Shown here: positions 46,063-57,810 of the stretch, piece after piece | Numbering within the stretch: position 1 is the first letter of the stretch | Layout: each line of letters opens with the position of its first letter | Assembly (NCBI GenBank): GCA_900491605.1 | Contig: UESW01001682.1 | Coordinates: forward strand, 471,270 to 535,269 | Direction: 5' to 3' | DNA length: 64,000 bases | DNA from: Calamus simplicifolius | Taxonomy: Eukaryota > Streptophyta > Magnoliopsida > Arecales > Arecaceae | Translations under genes and position numbers: made by a program | Notes under the pieces: model-generated | The model's input: only the letters and a program-made list of their open reading frames with translations | The model's database searches: none | Told to the model about the DNA's origin: nothing

Positions 46063-49000
46063 ATGAGTATGACTATGAATCAACCTTCTATTCCTATCTT
46101 TGATGAAGAAAGTTATGATTATTGAAGAATCAAAATGAAAATCCCTTTCATTTCACAAGAGATATGGGATTAAGTAGAGAAGGGGTACGAAGAGCCCACT
46201 AATCCAACAAATCATCAAAAAGAGCAATTGAAGGAGTACAAAAAGAAGGATGCCAAAGTCCTTTTTTTCATCCAACAAGCTATGTCTGACACAAACTTTT
46301 TTTAAGAATCATTAGAGCCACTAAATCGAATGAGGCATGGGATATTTTGTAGGAGGAATTTCAAGGCAACATTAAGGTAAGAGCTATTAAACTTCAAACT
46401 CTAAGAAGAGAGTTAGATAATTTGATAATGCAAGAAAATAAAAATTAAAAGATTACTTCTCCAAAATTATGGAGATTGTTAATCAAATGAAGAGCTATGG
46501 TGAAATCATCACTAAGCAAAGAATATGTGAAAAATTTTTGACAAGTTTATCTTCAAAATTTGATACAACAATTACAATTATTGAAGAAACTAAAGATCTT
46601 TATGTGTTAAGTGTTCATGAATTGATTAGATCTTTTGAAGCTCATGAGCAAAGATTATATGGCATAAAAAATCATCAATTGAAAGTATTTTTCAATCTAA
46701 ACTCAAAATGGTTGATAAAAGCTCTCAAAAAGAATCATCTAATCATACTTCAGTTAAAAGAGAGTCATTTAGAGGTGAAAATTAGAGTAGAGGAGGAGGA
46801 AGAAATATGAAAGGAAGAGATAGAGGAATGCAAAGAAATAACTTTCGAAGAAGACAATATGAGTCATTTAGAGGTGAAAACCAGAGTAGAGGAGGAGGAA
46901 GAAATATGAAAGGAAGAGATAGAGGAATGCAAAGAAATAACTTTCGAAGAAGACAATATGATGAAAGCACTCAACAAATATGCAACATATGTAAAAGATC
47001 TTCTCATGTTAAAAAAGATTGTTGGTTTAGGAAAAAAACTCCAATGTTATAATTGTAAAAAGTTTAGATATGTTCAAAAGATTGCAGGTATAAAGTAAGT
47101 AAGCAAGCACATTTCTCAGAAGAAAATGAAGGTGAACAAAGCATACTATATACATGTCAAACTGCAAAAAAAAAAGAAATAATGTATGGTATCTTGACAG
47201 TGGGTGTAGCAATCATATGACTAGTGACAAATCTATTTTGTGAACATTGACAGTTCTTTAATCTCATAAGTGAAGATGAAAATGGTGTATTAGTCCAAGC
47301 AAGAGACAAAGGAAAAATTACAATTAATACCAAGAAAAGGAGAAAATTCATCCATGATGTTTTTACTTGTTTCAGACTTGAAGCAAAATCTCTTGAGTGT
47401 TAGATAATTGATTGAGCATAGGCATATGGTACACTTTGAAGATAATGTTTGCAAGTTATATGATAAAAGGATGAAAAGCAACTTATGAAAAATATCAAGA
47501 TAAAGAAAAATAAAAGTTTTTTTCTTATTTTGCACTATGCAAAGGATGTTACATGGAAGATGAAAGTAAATGATAAGTCATGGCTATGGCACAAAAGGTT
47601 TGGGCACTTAAACTTTCAAAGCTTGAGAAGTTTACATCGAAAGAATATAGTGTATGGTTTACCAGCAATACATGATAAGAAAGAATTCCCTGTGAAGGAT
47701 GTGTACTTGGGAAACAACATAGAGAGGTATTTTCAAAAGAGCATGTATGGAGAGCCAAAGCACCATTGGAGCTTATTCACATTGACATATGTGGACCTAT
47801 GAAAAATTCTCATGCAGTTAATATCTACTTCATTATTTTTATTGATGACTATTCAAGGATGACATGTGTATACTTTATGAGACATAATCAGATGCATTTA
47901 TTATCTTCAAGAAGTTTAAAAATTTTGTGGAAAGATAAATTAAGCATTATATCAAGGTGCTAAGAAGTGATAGAGCTGGTGAATGCAATTTAATTGAATT
48001 TAAGAAGTTCTGTGAAGAAGTTGATGTACAAATATAATTGACAGTTGATTATGCACCAGAGCAAAATGGAGTTGTGGAAAGAAAGAACAGTACTATTATT
48101 GAGATGGATAGATCTATGCTCAAAGACAAAGGCCTTCCAAATTCTTATTGGGTAGAAGTAGTGAATACAGCAGTGTACCCGATGAATAGATGTCCAATAA
48201 AATCTCTTTAGAATATGACATTATTTGAAGCTTGGTCTGATAGAAAACCTTTAGTGAAGCATTTCAAAATCTTTGGATGTGTGTGCTATGCACATATTCC
48301 AAAGGAAAGAAGACACAGACATGATGAAGTAAAAAATGCATTTTTATTGGATACATTTTTAAATCAAAAGATTACAGACTTTTTAGTTTGAAACAAAATA
48401 AAGTGATCATAAGAAGAGTTGTTATTTTCAATAAGAAAGTTGTTTGGGATTGAAAGCAAAAGAAGGTTGAAGAAAATATTATTTCTTTTGATGAAAAAAA
48501 ATAATGATGCTCAAAATAAAAAAAAATAAAGTTGAAAGTTCACCACAAACTTCTTTAAGTTTTAGTCCATTTTCAACTTCAAGTTCAAGTTCATCTTTAA
48601 CTTCTACTCCTATAAGAATGAGAAGACTAAGTGACATTTATGCTTCTTTTAATTTTTGCATGATTGAGCCTGAAACTTATGAAAATGCTATGCATGAAGA
48701 AGTATGAAACAAGGCAATGCAAGAAGAAATCAATATGATTGAGAAAAATAAAACTTGGGGGTTAATGAATAAACCAAGTGATAAGGAAGTCATTGGCTTG
48801 AAGTGGATCTAAAAACAAAACATAATCCAGATGGGACCATTCAAAGATATAAAGTAAGATTGGTAGCAAAAGAATACTCTCAACTATCTGGTATTGATTA
48901 TCAAGAAACTTTTACACCTGTTGATAGACATGATACAATTAGAACTCTCATTTCTATGGCAGCATATAAAAGTTGAAAACTACACCAAATAGATGTAAAG

Positions 49001-49172
49001 TCAGCATTCTTGAATGGATTATTGAAAGAAGAAATTTATGTTGAACAACCTCAAGGCTTCATCATGAAAGGTCAAGAAAGCAAGGTATACAAGTTAAAGA
49101 AAGCATTATATGGGCGGAAGCAAGCACCTAAAGTATGGTACTCTCAAATTGATACATACTTTAATGAGAGAA
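46063..49172 (+). mobile_element. Ty1/copia element 2: gag, protease, integrase and part of RT, degenerate
   Basis: Gag starts at ATG 46063 (MSMTMNQPSIPIFDEESYDY) and continues through KEYKKKDAKVLFFIQQAMSD to FLTSLSSKFDTTITIIEE (46540-46590). An RGG-type basic region (46762-46959) and a zinc knuckle CNICKRSSHVKKDC (about 46981-47022) follow. The protease signature is YLDSGCSNHMTSD (about 47185-47225). Integrase starts with WLWHKRFGHLNFQSL (47581-47625) and HIDICGPMKN, FIDDYSRM (47780-47865). Reverse transcriptase starts near 48720 (NMIEKNKTWGLMNKPSDKEV) and reaches KVWYSQIDTYFNERT at 49130-49172, where the CACTA element begins. Multiple stops and frameshifts are present. Confidence 0.9.
46762..46959 (+). 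repeat. 99-bp in-frame tandem duplication in copia gag
   Basis: Two near-identical 99-bp units (46762-46860, 46861-46959) each encode 33 residues of an Arg/Gly-rich stretch containing SRGGGRNMKGRDRGMQRNNF. The units differ in only two visible bases, one of which makes a stop (TAG versus CAG) in the first unit. Confidence 0.95.
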
Positions 49173-49189
49173 CACTACAAGAAAATTAT

Positions 49190-50019
49190 GAAATAGCGAC
49201 GCAACTTAGCGACACAAATATTCGTCAAAAATAATGATAGAATTATGACGCAATTGTGACCCATGAAATCTGCGATGCTATTTAGTGACGCATTAAATTA
49301 GTCGCTAAATAGCGACGCATTTAGCGACTCCCAAAAAATTTCATCGCTAAATAGTGACTCACTATTAGTGACACATTTTAATTCGTCACTAAATAGCGAT
49401 GCATTAATGCATCACTAAATAGCAACGCATTAAAATGCATCGCTAAATAGTGATGCATAACTTTGCATCGCTATTTAGCGATGTAATAGTGCATCGCTAA
49501 ATAATGATGCACTGGTTGTGTTGTTATTTAGCGACGCAGAATTGCATCATTAAATAGCGATGCATTAAGCTAAATAATGATGCATTGGTTGCGTTTCTAT
49601 TTAGTGACGCAGAATTGCATCATTAAATAGCAATGCATTTTAATGCATCGCTAAATAGTGACGCATAACTTTACGTCGCTATTTAGCGATGCATTTTAAT
49701 GCATCACTATTTAGTGATGCATTAATGTGCATCACTATTTAGCAATGTAGAATTGCATCACTAAATAGCGACGCATCAAAATGCGTCACTAAATAGTGAC
49801 ATATAAATTTGAGTTACTATTTAGCGACGCATAATTATGTGTCCCTAAATAGCTATGCATTAAAATATGTCACTAAATAGTGACTCAAATTTATGCATCA
49901 CTATTTAGCGATGCATCGCTAAATGGCAATGCAAAATTGCGTCACTATTTAGTGACACACTATAATGCATCACTAAATAGCGACACATCAATAGCGATGC
50001 ATTTTGATGTGTCACTAAA
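49190..50019. repeat. CACTA subterminal repeats, block 1 (AAATAGCGAYGCA)
   Basis: Dozens of direct and inverted copies of TAGCGACGCATT / TGCATCGCTATTT, with YG/TG decay, fill about 830 bp. These are the expected transposase-binding subterminal repeats. They can fold into many hairpins. Confidence 0.9.
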
Positions 50020-50448
50020 TAGGGTTTTAGGGATTTAGGGTGTTTAGGTTTCAGGGTTTAGGGTTTAAGGGTTCAGGGTTTAAGGGTTCAAGGATTAAGG
50101 GTTTCAGGGGTTTAGGGTTTTAGCTAGGGTTTAAGGTTTTAGGGTTTTAGGGTTTTATGGTTTTAGTGTTTTAGGGTTTTATGGTTTTAGGGTTTAGGTT
50201 TAGGTTTAGGGTTTAGGGTTTAGGGTTTAAGGGTTTATGGTTTAAGGGTTTAGGGTTTAGGGTTTAGGGTTTTAGGGTTTTAGGGTTCTAGGGGTTTTAG
50301 GGATTTAGCGTTTTAGGGTTTTAAGGTTTAGGGTTTAATTAGGGGTTTAGCATTTTAGGTTTAGGGTTTTAGGGGTTTAAGGATTAGGGTTTTAGGTTTT
50401 AGGGTTTTGGGTTTTAGGGGTTTAGGGTTTAGGGTTTTTAGGGTTAGG
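50020..50448. repeat. Telomere-like (TTTAGGG)n array inside the CACTA element
   Basis: About 430 bp of degenerate TTTAGGG, TTTTAGGG, TTTAAGGG and TTCAGGG units, all in one orientation. This is the plant telomere repeat with many length variants, directly abutting subterminal block 1. Confidence 0.9.
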
Positions 50449-50544
50449 CTGCATTCTCGGCACGAAGACATGGATCAGACTGAAGGCAGCGTCGGTCCCG
50501 AGTAGGATCTTGTAGTCGGCCATCCGGGTACACCGTGGGGCCAT

Positions 50545-50905
50545 CGATGCACACCGTTCCATCGGGCGGACTGGTCGACCCAGTCCAATGTCCAACTATG
50601 AGCTTTTTAACTGCAACAACTTAAATATACGCTATTGGAGCTGGAATTTCCTCAGCTTCTAGCACTAGACTTGCCCTGCAATAGATCCTCATTAAGGGAT
50701 TTAGACTATACTCATTCCAATTACTAGACTCGAAGAGCCAGGCGGTATTATTAGTTATTATCACTACCTTCTCGTGTCAGGATTGGGTAATTTGCGTGCC
50801 TGCTGCCTTCCTTAGATGTGGTAGCTGTTTCTCAGGCTCCCTTTCTGGAATCAAACCCTAATTCTCTATCACCCGTCACCACCATGGTAGGCCCCTACCC
50901 GTCTC
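50545..50905 (-). rRNA. 18S rRNA gene fragment, antisense, degenerate
   Basis: The plus strand reads as the reverse complement of the 5' third of plant 18S rRNA: TGAGCTTTTTAACTGCAACA, AATATACGCTATTGGAGCTG, TAAGGGATTTAGACTATACT, CATTCCAATTACTAGACTCG, GTGTCAGGATTGGGTAATTT, GCCTGCTGCCTTCCTTAGAT and CACCCGTCACCACCATGGTA, in the correct order and spacing. Many substitutions, mostly C/T and G/A, show it is a pseudogene. GC-rich sequence on both sides (from about 50455, and on to about 51115) may be more diverged rDNA. Confidence 0.88.
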
Positions 50906-51224
50906 TGGATTCGGAAGAAGATAGGAGCGGCACAAGGCCATGCTCGACCCCCCGGTCGACCACCAGGGAGGTAACCCATGATAAGAGATCGAAGCACCGC
51001 CGAGTATGGAGGGGAGCAAGGGTCAGGAGCGCCGCCCACGGGAGGTTCCCGAAGGAAGCGAACATGTAACATCGCGGCCACCCACATCACCCCGGAAACT
51101 CTAGCGAAACGAGTGGCATAAATTATAATATATCAATACATAAAATTATCACTATATAATATTAATTATTATACAATATAATAATTAATATATACAATTA
51201 ATATTATATAATATTAATATTTAG

Positions 51225-51600
51225 TGACACATAATTGCAAGCTATTTAGCGATGTAGTATGCGTCGCTAAATAGCGATGCATATTCAATGAGTCGCTATG
51301 CATCGCTATTTAGCGATGCAAAGAAAATGCATCTCTAAATAGCGACGCATACATAATAGTTACGCAATTATGCATCTCTAAATTCTCACCATACCCGACT
51401 TTACCCTACCAAATTAGCGATGCAACTGTGCGTCGCTAATTAGTGATGCGTAAATGCATTGCTAATTAGGGATGCATAGAGTTTGCGTCACTAATTAGTG
51501 ATGCAATGCATGCATCGCTAATTAGCCACGCAATTAGCGATGCGTGCATTGTGTCGCTAATTAGCGACGGATTAGCGACACCAAATGGCATCGCTAATCC
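51225..51600. repeat. CACTA subterminal repeats, block 2 (AAATAGCGA then AATTAGCGA)
   Basis: The TAGCGATGCA motif resumes. Up to about 51370 the flank is AAATAG as in block 1; from about 51410 it changes to AATTAG (AATTAGCGATGCAACTGTG and others). Confidence 0.9.
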
Positions 51601-51615
51601 TCTATTATAAAATCC
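51601..51615 (+). promoter_or_regulatory. Possible TATA element of the CACTA transcript
   Basis: TCTATTATAAAATCC lies right after the last subterminal repeat and before CT-rich leader-like sequence. A splice-donor-like ATTAGGTAAAC occurs at about 51764-51774. The promoter role is inferred from position. Confidence 0.4.
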
Positions 51616-51799
51616 CCCCTGGCCCTAATCCCTCCCTCTTCCTCCCTCCCTCTTCCCCACATCCGGCGGTGCCCCTGCCCCTCTCCCTCCCTTCCTCTTC
51701 CTCCCTCCCTCTTCCCCACCTCCGATGGCTCTCCGGCATCCGATCTCCTCGGCGGCCTCCTTCATTAGGTAAACCCCCCCTTCGCCTCCCCCTCCCATT

Positions 51800-52580
51800 C
51801 CCCCTCTCTCTAGGGCGGCCATGGCCACAGTTGCGGCCTGGCGGCCGGCCGCAGCCTGGCCATAGCCCATGGCCAGGCCATGGAAATAAAAAAAAAGAAA
51901 CCCACCGTTCCCCTCCCCCTTCCCCTCTCTATGGTCAACTGCGGCCGTGGCCTAACGGTCAGACGTGGCCTGGCCACAGCCCCTGGCCAGGCCATAGGCA
52001 TAAAAAAAAGAAACCCCCCTCCGCCTCCCCTCCCCCTCTCTCTGGACTGCCGCGGGGGCGGCCACGACCGCGGCCATCGCTTAGCGGCCGGCCGCGGCCT
52101 GGCCACAGCTCGTGGCTAGGCCATAGGCATAAATAAATAAAAGCCCTCCCCTTCCCCCTCCCCCTCCCCCTCTCTCTGGCCGGCCATGGTCGTGGTTGCC
52201 CTCGGCGGCCACGGCCTCAGCCATCGCCTGGCGATCGGCCGCGGCCTGCCACAGCCCGTGACCAGGCCACGGGCATAAAAAAAACCCAACCCCCGCCCCC
52301 TCCCCCTCCCTCTAGCTGGCCGCGGGCAGTTCGCCATTGCCGCGGCCTGGCCATAGCCCATGGCCAGGCCACGGGCATTAAAAAAAAAAACATAAACCCC
52401 CCTCCCCCTCTCCCTCTCCCTCTCTCTGGTCGGCCAAGGCCGTGGCCTGGCGGCTGGCCACGGCCTAGCCACAGCTTGTGGCTAGGCGATGGGCATAAAA
52501 AAAACCCAACCCCCCATCCCCCTCCCTCTTGCCTAGCAACATGGCCAGGCCAGGGGCATAAAAAAAAACCCAATCACGGC
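51800..52580. repeat. GC-rich minisatellite, about 7 variable units
   Basis: Units of roughly 60-150 bp end in GGCCATGGGCATAAAAAAAA-type sequence (near 51880, 51994, 52120, 52267, 52368, 52487, 52549). They contain CCCCCTCCCCCTCTCTCTGG and GGCCACAGCCCGTGGCCAGG-type blocks. Long ORFs in several frames on both strands are by-products of the composition. Confidence 0.85.
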
Positions 52581-53455
52581 CAAATTTTTTTTTATTTTTT
52601 CTAAAAAATAATAATTATAAATAATATAATTCTATAATAAATTTATTATAATATAATTATTATATAATATAATATAATATTATTAATATTATTACATAAT
52701 ATAATTTTTATGTAATAATTATATTATAATATAATACTATCATATAAATAATATCATATTATAATAATTAAGATATATTAGTTTATAGTATTATATATAA
52801 CATAAGAAATTATGGTATTTTAATAAATAATGATTGCAATATAACATCTTTGTAATATTAGCTAATTAGTGGTTCTGATAGTAAATTAATGAAATAAATT
52901 GTTAAATGATTAAATAGTGGTTTTTATAGTAAATTAATTAAGCCATGATTAATTAGTGGTTTTTATATATTTACTGTTGAATTTCTCAGCATGTTAACTA
53001 TGCATGATAGTTTATTGGTGAACTTCTTACATATATTGTTGCATCTTATTTTTGTTATGAAATGGTTTTGACTTTGACTTTGATTTAAGTTACAAGAACA
53101 TGATATATTGGGATATGTTATTTTGGTTATGAGATTAGGTATGGCTTTAATAGATGTATGATGTAAGCATATTGAGGTATTAAATAATTTTAAGAATTAC
53201 ACTTAAGGGTTCCATGGCGTATCATATGTCTCACGGTTGATGTGTTATAAAAATATCTGGCCCAGCCTGTCCAATATTAAAACCATAGTATTATTAGATA
53301 ATACTATGCATAAATATTGGATTAACGTTATTATCTTGAACATAATAATATAATGAAGTTAGTGACTATAGACCACAATCAAAATAATCTAACGAAGTTC
53401 GATTGTTTTTGGAATTGCATATTATTTCTCGTAGTACTATAACCTTTAGACTCGT
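52581..53455. other. AT-rich interior of the CACTA element
   Basis: Up to about 52780 the sequence is nearly pure A/T. After that it is ordinary AT-rich non-coding DNA, probably 5' intron or leader of the transposase gene. Confidence 0.5.
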
Positions 53456-53459
53456 TTGA

Positions 53460-53615
53460 GAATTTGCAAGACTTAGTCTTGCAAATTCTTAAATTGTCCT
53501 AGTGGACAGTTTGAGATTATTTTTTACGATATGTTAGTCTGCTATTAGTTATCATTGGTTGAGATTGTGGTTTGTATTTCTTATACGTTCTTCTAGTGTG
53601 GCATATATGCCACAC
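53460..53615. promoter_or_regulatory. Three hairpins upstream of the CACTA transposase
   Basis: At 53460-53488 two perfect 14-bp arms (GAATTTGCAAGACT) face each other across one T. At 53495-53508 TGTCC/GGACA pair across TAGT. At 53596-53615 the 20-bp GTGTGGCATATATGCCACAC is a perfect palindrome. Their function is unknown. Confidence 0.7.
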
Positions 53616-54019
53616 ATTTAGGAGAACATATGAGAAATGCTACTGAAATTTTAACGTAAATGATGATAATTAATAGCAGAATAACATATCATAGAAAATA
53701 ATCTTGAATGTGATAGGGCCTTACCTTTTAGATATGAAGTGAAGGTGGAATTAATTTATGACACTTGCATACTTGTGAAGTCTCACAAACTCCATATGGT
53801 CCGACCTTGTAGGGCAGGAACCTTAACAGGGCCTAGACTAATCAATTGGTTACAATCATTAAAACAAAATTGATTTATCATTATAAATGATTTAAATATT
53901 TATTATTTACCTTAGATGTGTAAAAGAAATAATTTAGTTATATATTTATTAATACTAATATAGTTTTATATTGTGGTTTTCTTTAATGGTTTACCAGAAA
54001 TTGTATAAGTTGGTCAAAA

Positions 54020-57000
54020 ATGAGTGGGGCTCGCTCATGAATGTATATAAGGATAAAAGATGGCTTGCTTAATCCAGATTTTCTGAATGGATTGGAAGAA
54101 TTTATTGCATTTGCATGTATCCAACCTGAATGGATGGATGGGCCCATGATTAGGTGCCCCTGCAACTTATACAGGTGTCAGAATAAAGCCTATAAAGATG
54201 TTGAAACTGTGAAGGTACATTTATGTAAAAAGGGGTTTGTTACTGGGTATGATGTTTGGTACTATCAAGGTGAAACAGAGGAAATGGGTGCAGCTATCAC
54301 AAGCCAACAAGTTTTAATTCCCGTTGATAAACCATTTGTGAATTTAAACAAATATGAAAAAATGATGATGAATGCATCGGGTAATAAATTCAATTAGAAT
54401 ATATTTATGGAAGAACTAAATCCAGATGCACAACAATTTTATGATATGCTGCGTGCTACAAATCAAGAATTGTATCCTGGTTGTGAGAGTCATTCCTAAT
54501 TGTCTATGGCTGCTCAGTTGTTGAATATTAAGGCAGAACATCGATTATGAAAAAAGCCGTTCAATGCTGTAGCTGGGTTAATGAAGGAAGTTTTGCCAAA
54601 TGATAATGTTGTAACAAATAGTTTTTACTCAACAAAGAAGTTGTTGCGTGGCCTTAGGCTCCCAGTAATAAGATCGATTATTGCTTGAATAATTGTATGA
54701 TATATTGGGGTGAAGACTCTGATCGAGATGTTGTAAGATTTATGGGCAATCGAGGTACACCAATGATGAAGGGAAAGCTAGTACAAGTAGGAGGAAAAGT
54801 ATGCCTTATAAGAGGATGCATTACTTCCCTCTTACTCCACGCCTGCAGAGATTATACAAATCTAAAGCTATAGCTGCTGATATGAGATGGCATGACAAAC
54901 ATGAATCTAAAGAAGATGAAATGCGACATCTATCAGATTCAAAAGCTTGAAAGCATTTCAATGAAAATCATCCTGATTTTGCTGAAGATATAAGGAATGT
55001 GAGATTAGGTCTTTGTACCAATGGCTTCCAACCATTTGGTCTAACAGGTTAACAATATTCATGTTGGCCCATGATACTGATTGTCTATAACCTTCCTTCA
55101 TGGATGTGCATGAAAGATACTGCAATATTTTTGACAGTTTTGGTTTCAGGACCATCAAATCCAAAGGAAAAGATTAATGTCTTCTTGCAACCGTTGGTGG
55201 CCAAATTAAAAATGTTGTGGGAAACAACAGTCATAGCCTACGCCATTTCTATGAAACAAAATTTCATCATGAGAGCTGCTTTGATGTGGACAATCAGTGA
55301 CTTTTTAGCATATGCAATGTTGCCTGGTTGGAGCACTGCTGGGCGTATGGTGTGCCTTTATTGCATGGATGATTCTAATGCATTTACATTGCAGAAGAGT
55401 GGTAAGCAGTCATGGTTTGATAATCATAGAAAGTTCTTTCCTCCAAATCATCCTTGTAGGCGGAACTTGATCGCCTTCCAGAAGAACAAAGCAGTCACAA
55501 AATTTGCCAAAACGATTAGGTCTGGCACAGATATATTTGATTCTATAGAGTATTTGGGTTGAGGTATGCTTGGGAATCAGATACAGATAGAATAAATGGC
55601 CGTATATGTAAAGAACATAACTGGAAGAAGCAGAGTATTTTTTTAGGATTTGCCGTATTGGAGCACAAATCTCATCCGGCACAACTTGGATGTTATGCAT
55701 ATTGAGAAAAATTTCTTTGATAACATATTTAACACGGTACTAAACATCCTGGAAAAAACTAAAGACACTGCAAGGTCGAGAGAAGAACTTAAGCAGTATT
55801 GCAGAATAGCTGATTTGAGGAGGAATGCTGACGGGACTTATCCTAAAGCCTGTTACACTCTTGACAGAAATTCATGAGAAATTTTATGTAACTGGGTTAG
55901 AGGGTTAAAATTTTCAGATGGCTATGCTTCAAATATCAGTAGGTGTGTGGACATGCATAAGCTCAAGTTATTTGGCATGAAGAGTCATGACTACCATGTT
56001 TCATGCAACGGTTATTGCCTAAAGCTTTTTTGAGTTGCTTCGCACCATGTGTGGAAGACGGAGCTCAGCTTGTTCTTCAAGGAATTTTCTACCACGTCAT
56101 TACTTCTGCATCCATGGCAAGCCTTGAGAATGAAATTTCAATTATTTTATGAAAGCTGGAGCGAATATTTCCCCCAAGTTTTTTTTACTCAATGGAGCAT
56201 TTACCGATTCACTTGCCATACGAAGTGAGTATAGTTGGTCCCGTGCAGTATCGCTGGATGTATTCTTTCGAGAGGTAAATATATTAATAATTAGTAGTAC
56301 ATGTTGACATTTCAAATATTATTTCATTGACAGAAAGTTGGTTTATTTTATTTCTTACCTTTACATATAGGTACCTTAAAAAGTTAAAAAATAATGTGCA
56401 TACTAAGGCAAGGGTTGAAGGTTCTATATGCAATGCACACTTGGTTGAAGAAGTTTTATCTTTTGCCTCTCATTACTTTGAGAGTCACGTCCATACGAGG
56501 AGCTGAAATCTTGATAATAACGATGACGTATGTGTGGATGAAGGAGAATCTAATGATGGTAGAATATCAGTTTTTAAAGGTATCAGTCGTTCATTTGGAA
56601 GGCAAAAGTCAAGAGATTTGAGAAATGTGGAGTATAATGCAACACATTATTACATCCTAATCAACTGTAAAGAAGTCGATCCATACATTGAGTAAGTATA
56701 TTCTTCAATGCTTAATTAGAACTTCTACTTTAAATTATAATATACCACACTATTTAATTGCTAACAGAAGTTTTAATTGTTATCATCCCTTAAGGATGTA
56801 TAATGATAGACAACGAAAGATGAATCGCAAGATCAATCAAATTGCCATTGGGCAGAAGTTAGAAACAGAGTTCGCTTATTGGTTTTATGAATATGTGAGT
56901 AGTATTACTCAATCAATTGCAATAATGGCTTTTATTTTTTGAATTGGTTGTGAATAGCTTATTAATTTATAGGTAAATGGTCCATGGTTCACAACCGATA

Positions 57001-57440
57001 ATATTTCATTAAATGTCTAGCGCAATGGCCATTGAAGATCGTAACAACCTCTATTGGCTATTTTGTTAATGGGTACAAATTTCAAATTGAACGACTAGCA
57101 TCTTCAAGAGGCACGCAGAACTGGGGCGTGTGTGTTAAAGGAGAAAGTGTTGGAGCAAATATGTAGGATTATTATAGAAAGTTAGTAGAGGTGGTTGAAG
57201 TTGAATATCCTATTTGGCCTATAAAATGAACCATATTGTTTCATTGTGATTGGTTTGATCCGACAATTCCTATGGGTAAAAGGGTTCATAACAACTACAA
57301 TCTAGTTGAAGTCAACCATCGCCAAAGATTGCAGAAATATGAACCATTCATCTTTGCATCCCAAGCTTAGAAAATATTTTACTGCGGATATCCAAGTTTG
57401 CGCAACGACAAGAGAGATTGGTGGGCTATTTCTAAAATCA
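54020..57440 (+). pseudogene. TNP2-type CACTA transposase (Transposase_21), broken
   Basis: The protein would cut and join CACTA ends. The start ATG at 54020 (MSGARS) meets a stop at codon 7. Then comes the transposase-associated domain: GLLNPDFLNGLEEFIAFACI, IRCPCNLYRCQNKAY and VKVHLCKKGF (54050-54240). The TNP2 core follows: YNLPSWMCMK, GPSNPKEKINVFLQPLV, RAALMWTISDFLAYAMLPGW, KQSWFDNHRKFFPPNHPCRR (55085-55455) and LIRHNLDVMHIEKNFFDNIF (about 55668-55728). A DUF4218-like part includes QYRWMYSFER, a 96-bp GT-AG intron at 56275-56370, then ARVEGSICNAHLVEEVLSF. A DUF4216-like part has WGVCVKGESVG and PFIFASQA (57120-57370). Many stops and frameshifts. The domain order is that of intact plant TNP2 proteins. 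Confidence 0.9.
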
Positions 57441-57810
57441 TCCAATGTTCAGAAATCATATTAGATGAGAGTTCATCAAGTCAATCAACTGATTGCCCTG
57501 CATTTCAAGAGGATAAGATGGAAATGCATGCAATTGAGGACGACACAAGGGCTCCTGAAACATCAGTTAGAGATCCAAATGGTGATGTCCAAAAATTGAG
57601 GATTCAAATGTTCGGTTTCCTTCCGATGATAATGACACTGAATCATAATCCAATACGACATTGGATGTTGAACCAACATTTGACAAAACAAATGATACTA
57701 ATTAAACATAGAGGTTTATTCAATTTTAATTTATTTTTATAAGTGTTAAATTTTTACATATTCAATCATTATTCGTAATTATATTGCATGAATCTTTAGT
57801 ATTTTCAGTA
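57441..57810. other. Spacer between the two CACTA genes
   Basis: Probably the C-terminal tail of the transposase (an acidic, Ser-rich frame to about 57740) and a short AT-rich spacer. No distinct gene. Confidence 0.4.

Noticed and set aside
49190..50019. CRISPR-like array
   Set aside because: The short repeats occur in both orientations without unique spacers, and the host is a plant. They are CACTA subterminal repeats.
50020..50448. True chromosome end or fusion point
   Set aside because: The TTTAGGG-type array is short, degenerate and lies inside a CACTA element between matching subterminal repeats, with ordinary sequence on both sides.
50818..51069. 83-codon plus-strand ORF near the rDNA fragment
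   Set aside because: It begins inside the antisense 18S rRNA match and has no protein signature.
51585..52136. 183-codon plus-strand ORF rich in Pro, Leu and Ser, with overlapping ORFs on the minus strand
   Set aside because: It starts in CACTA subterminal repeats and runs through a GC-rich minisatellite that is open in several frames on both strands. There is no domain signature, and the repeat composition explains the length.
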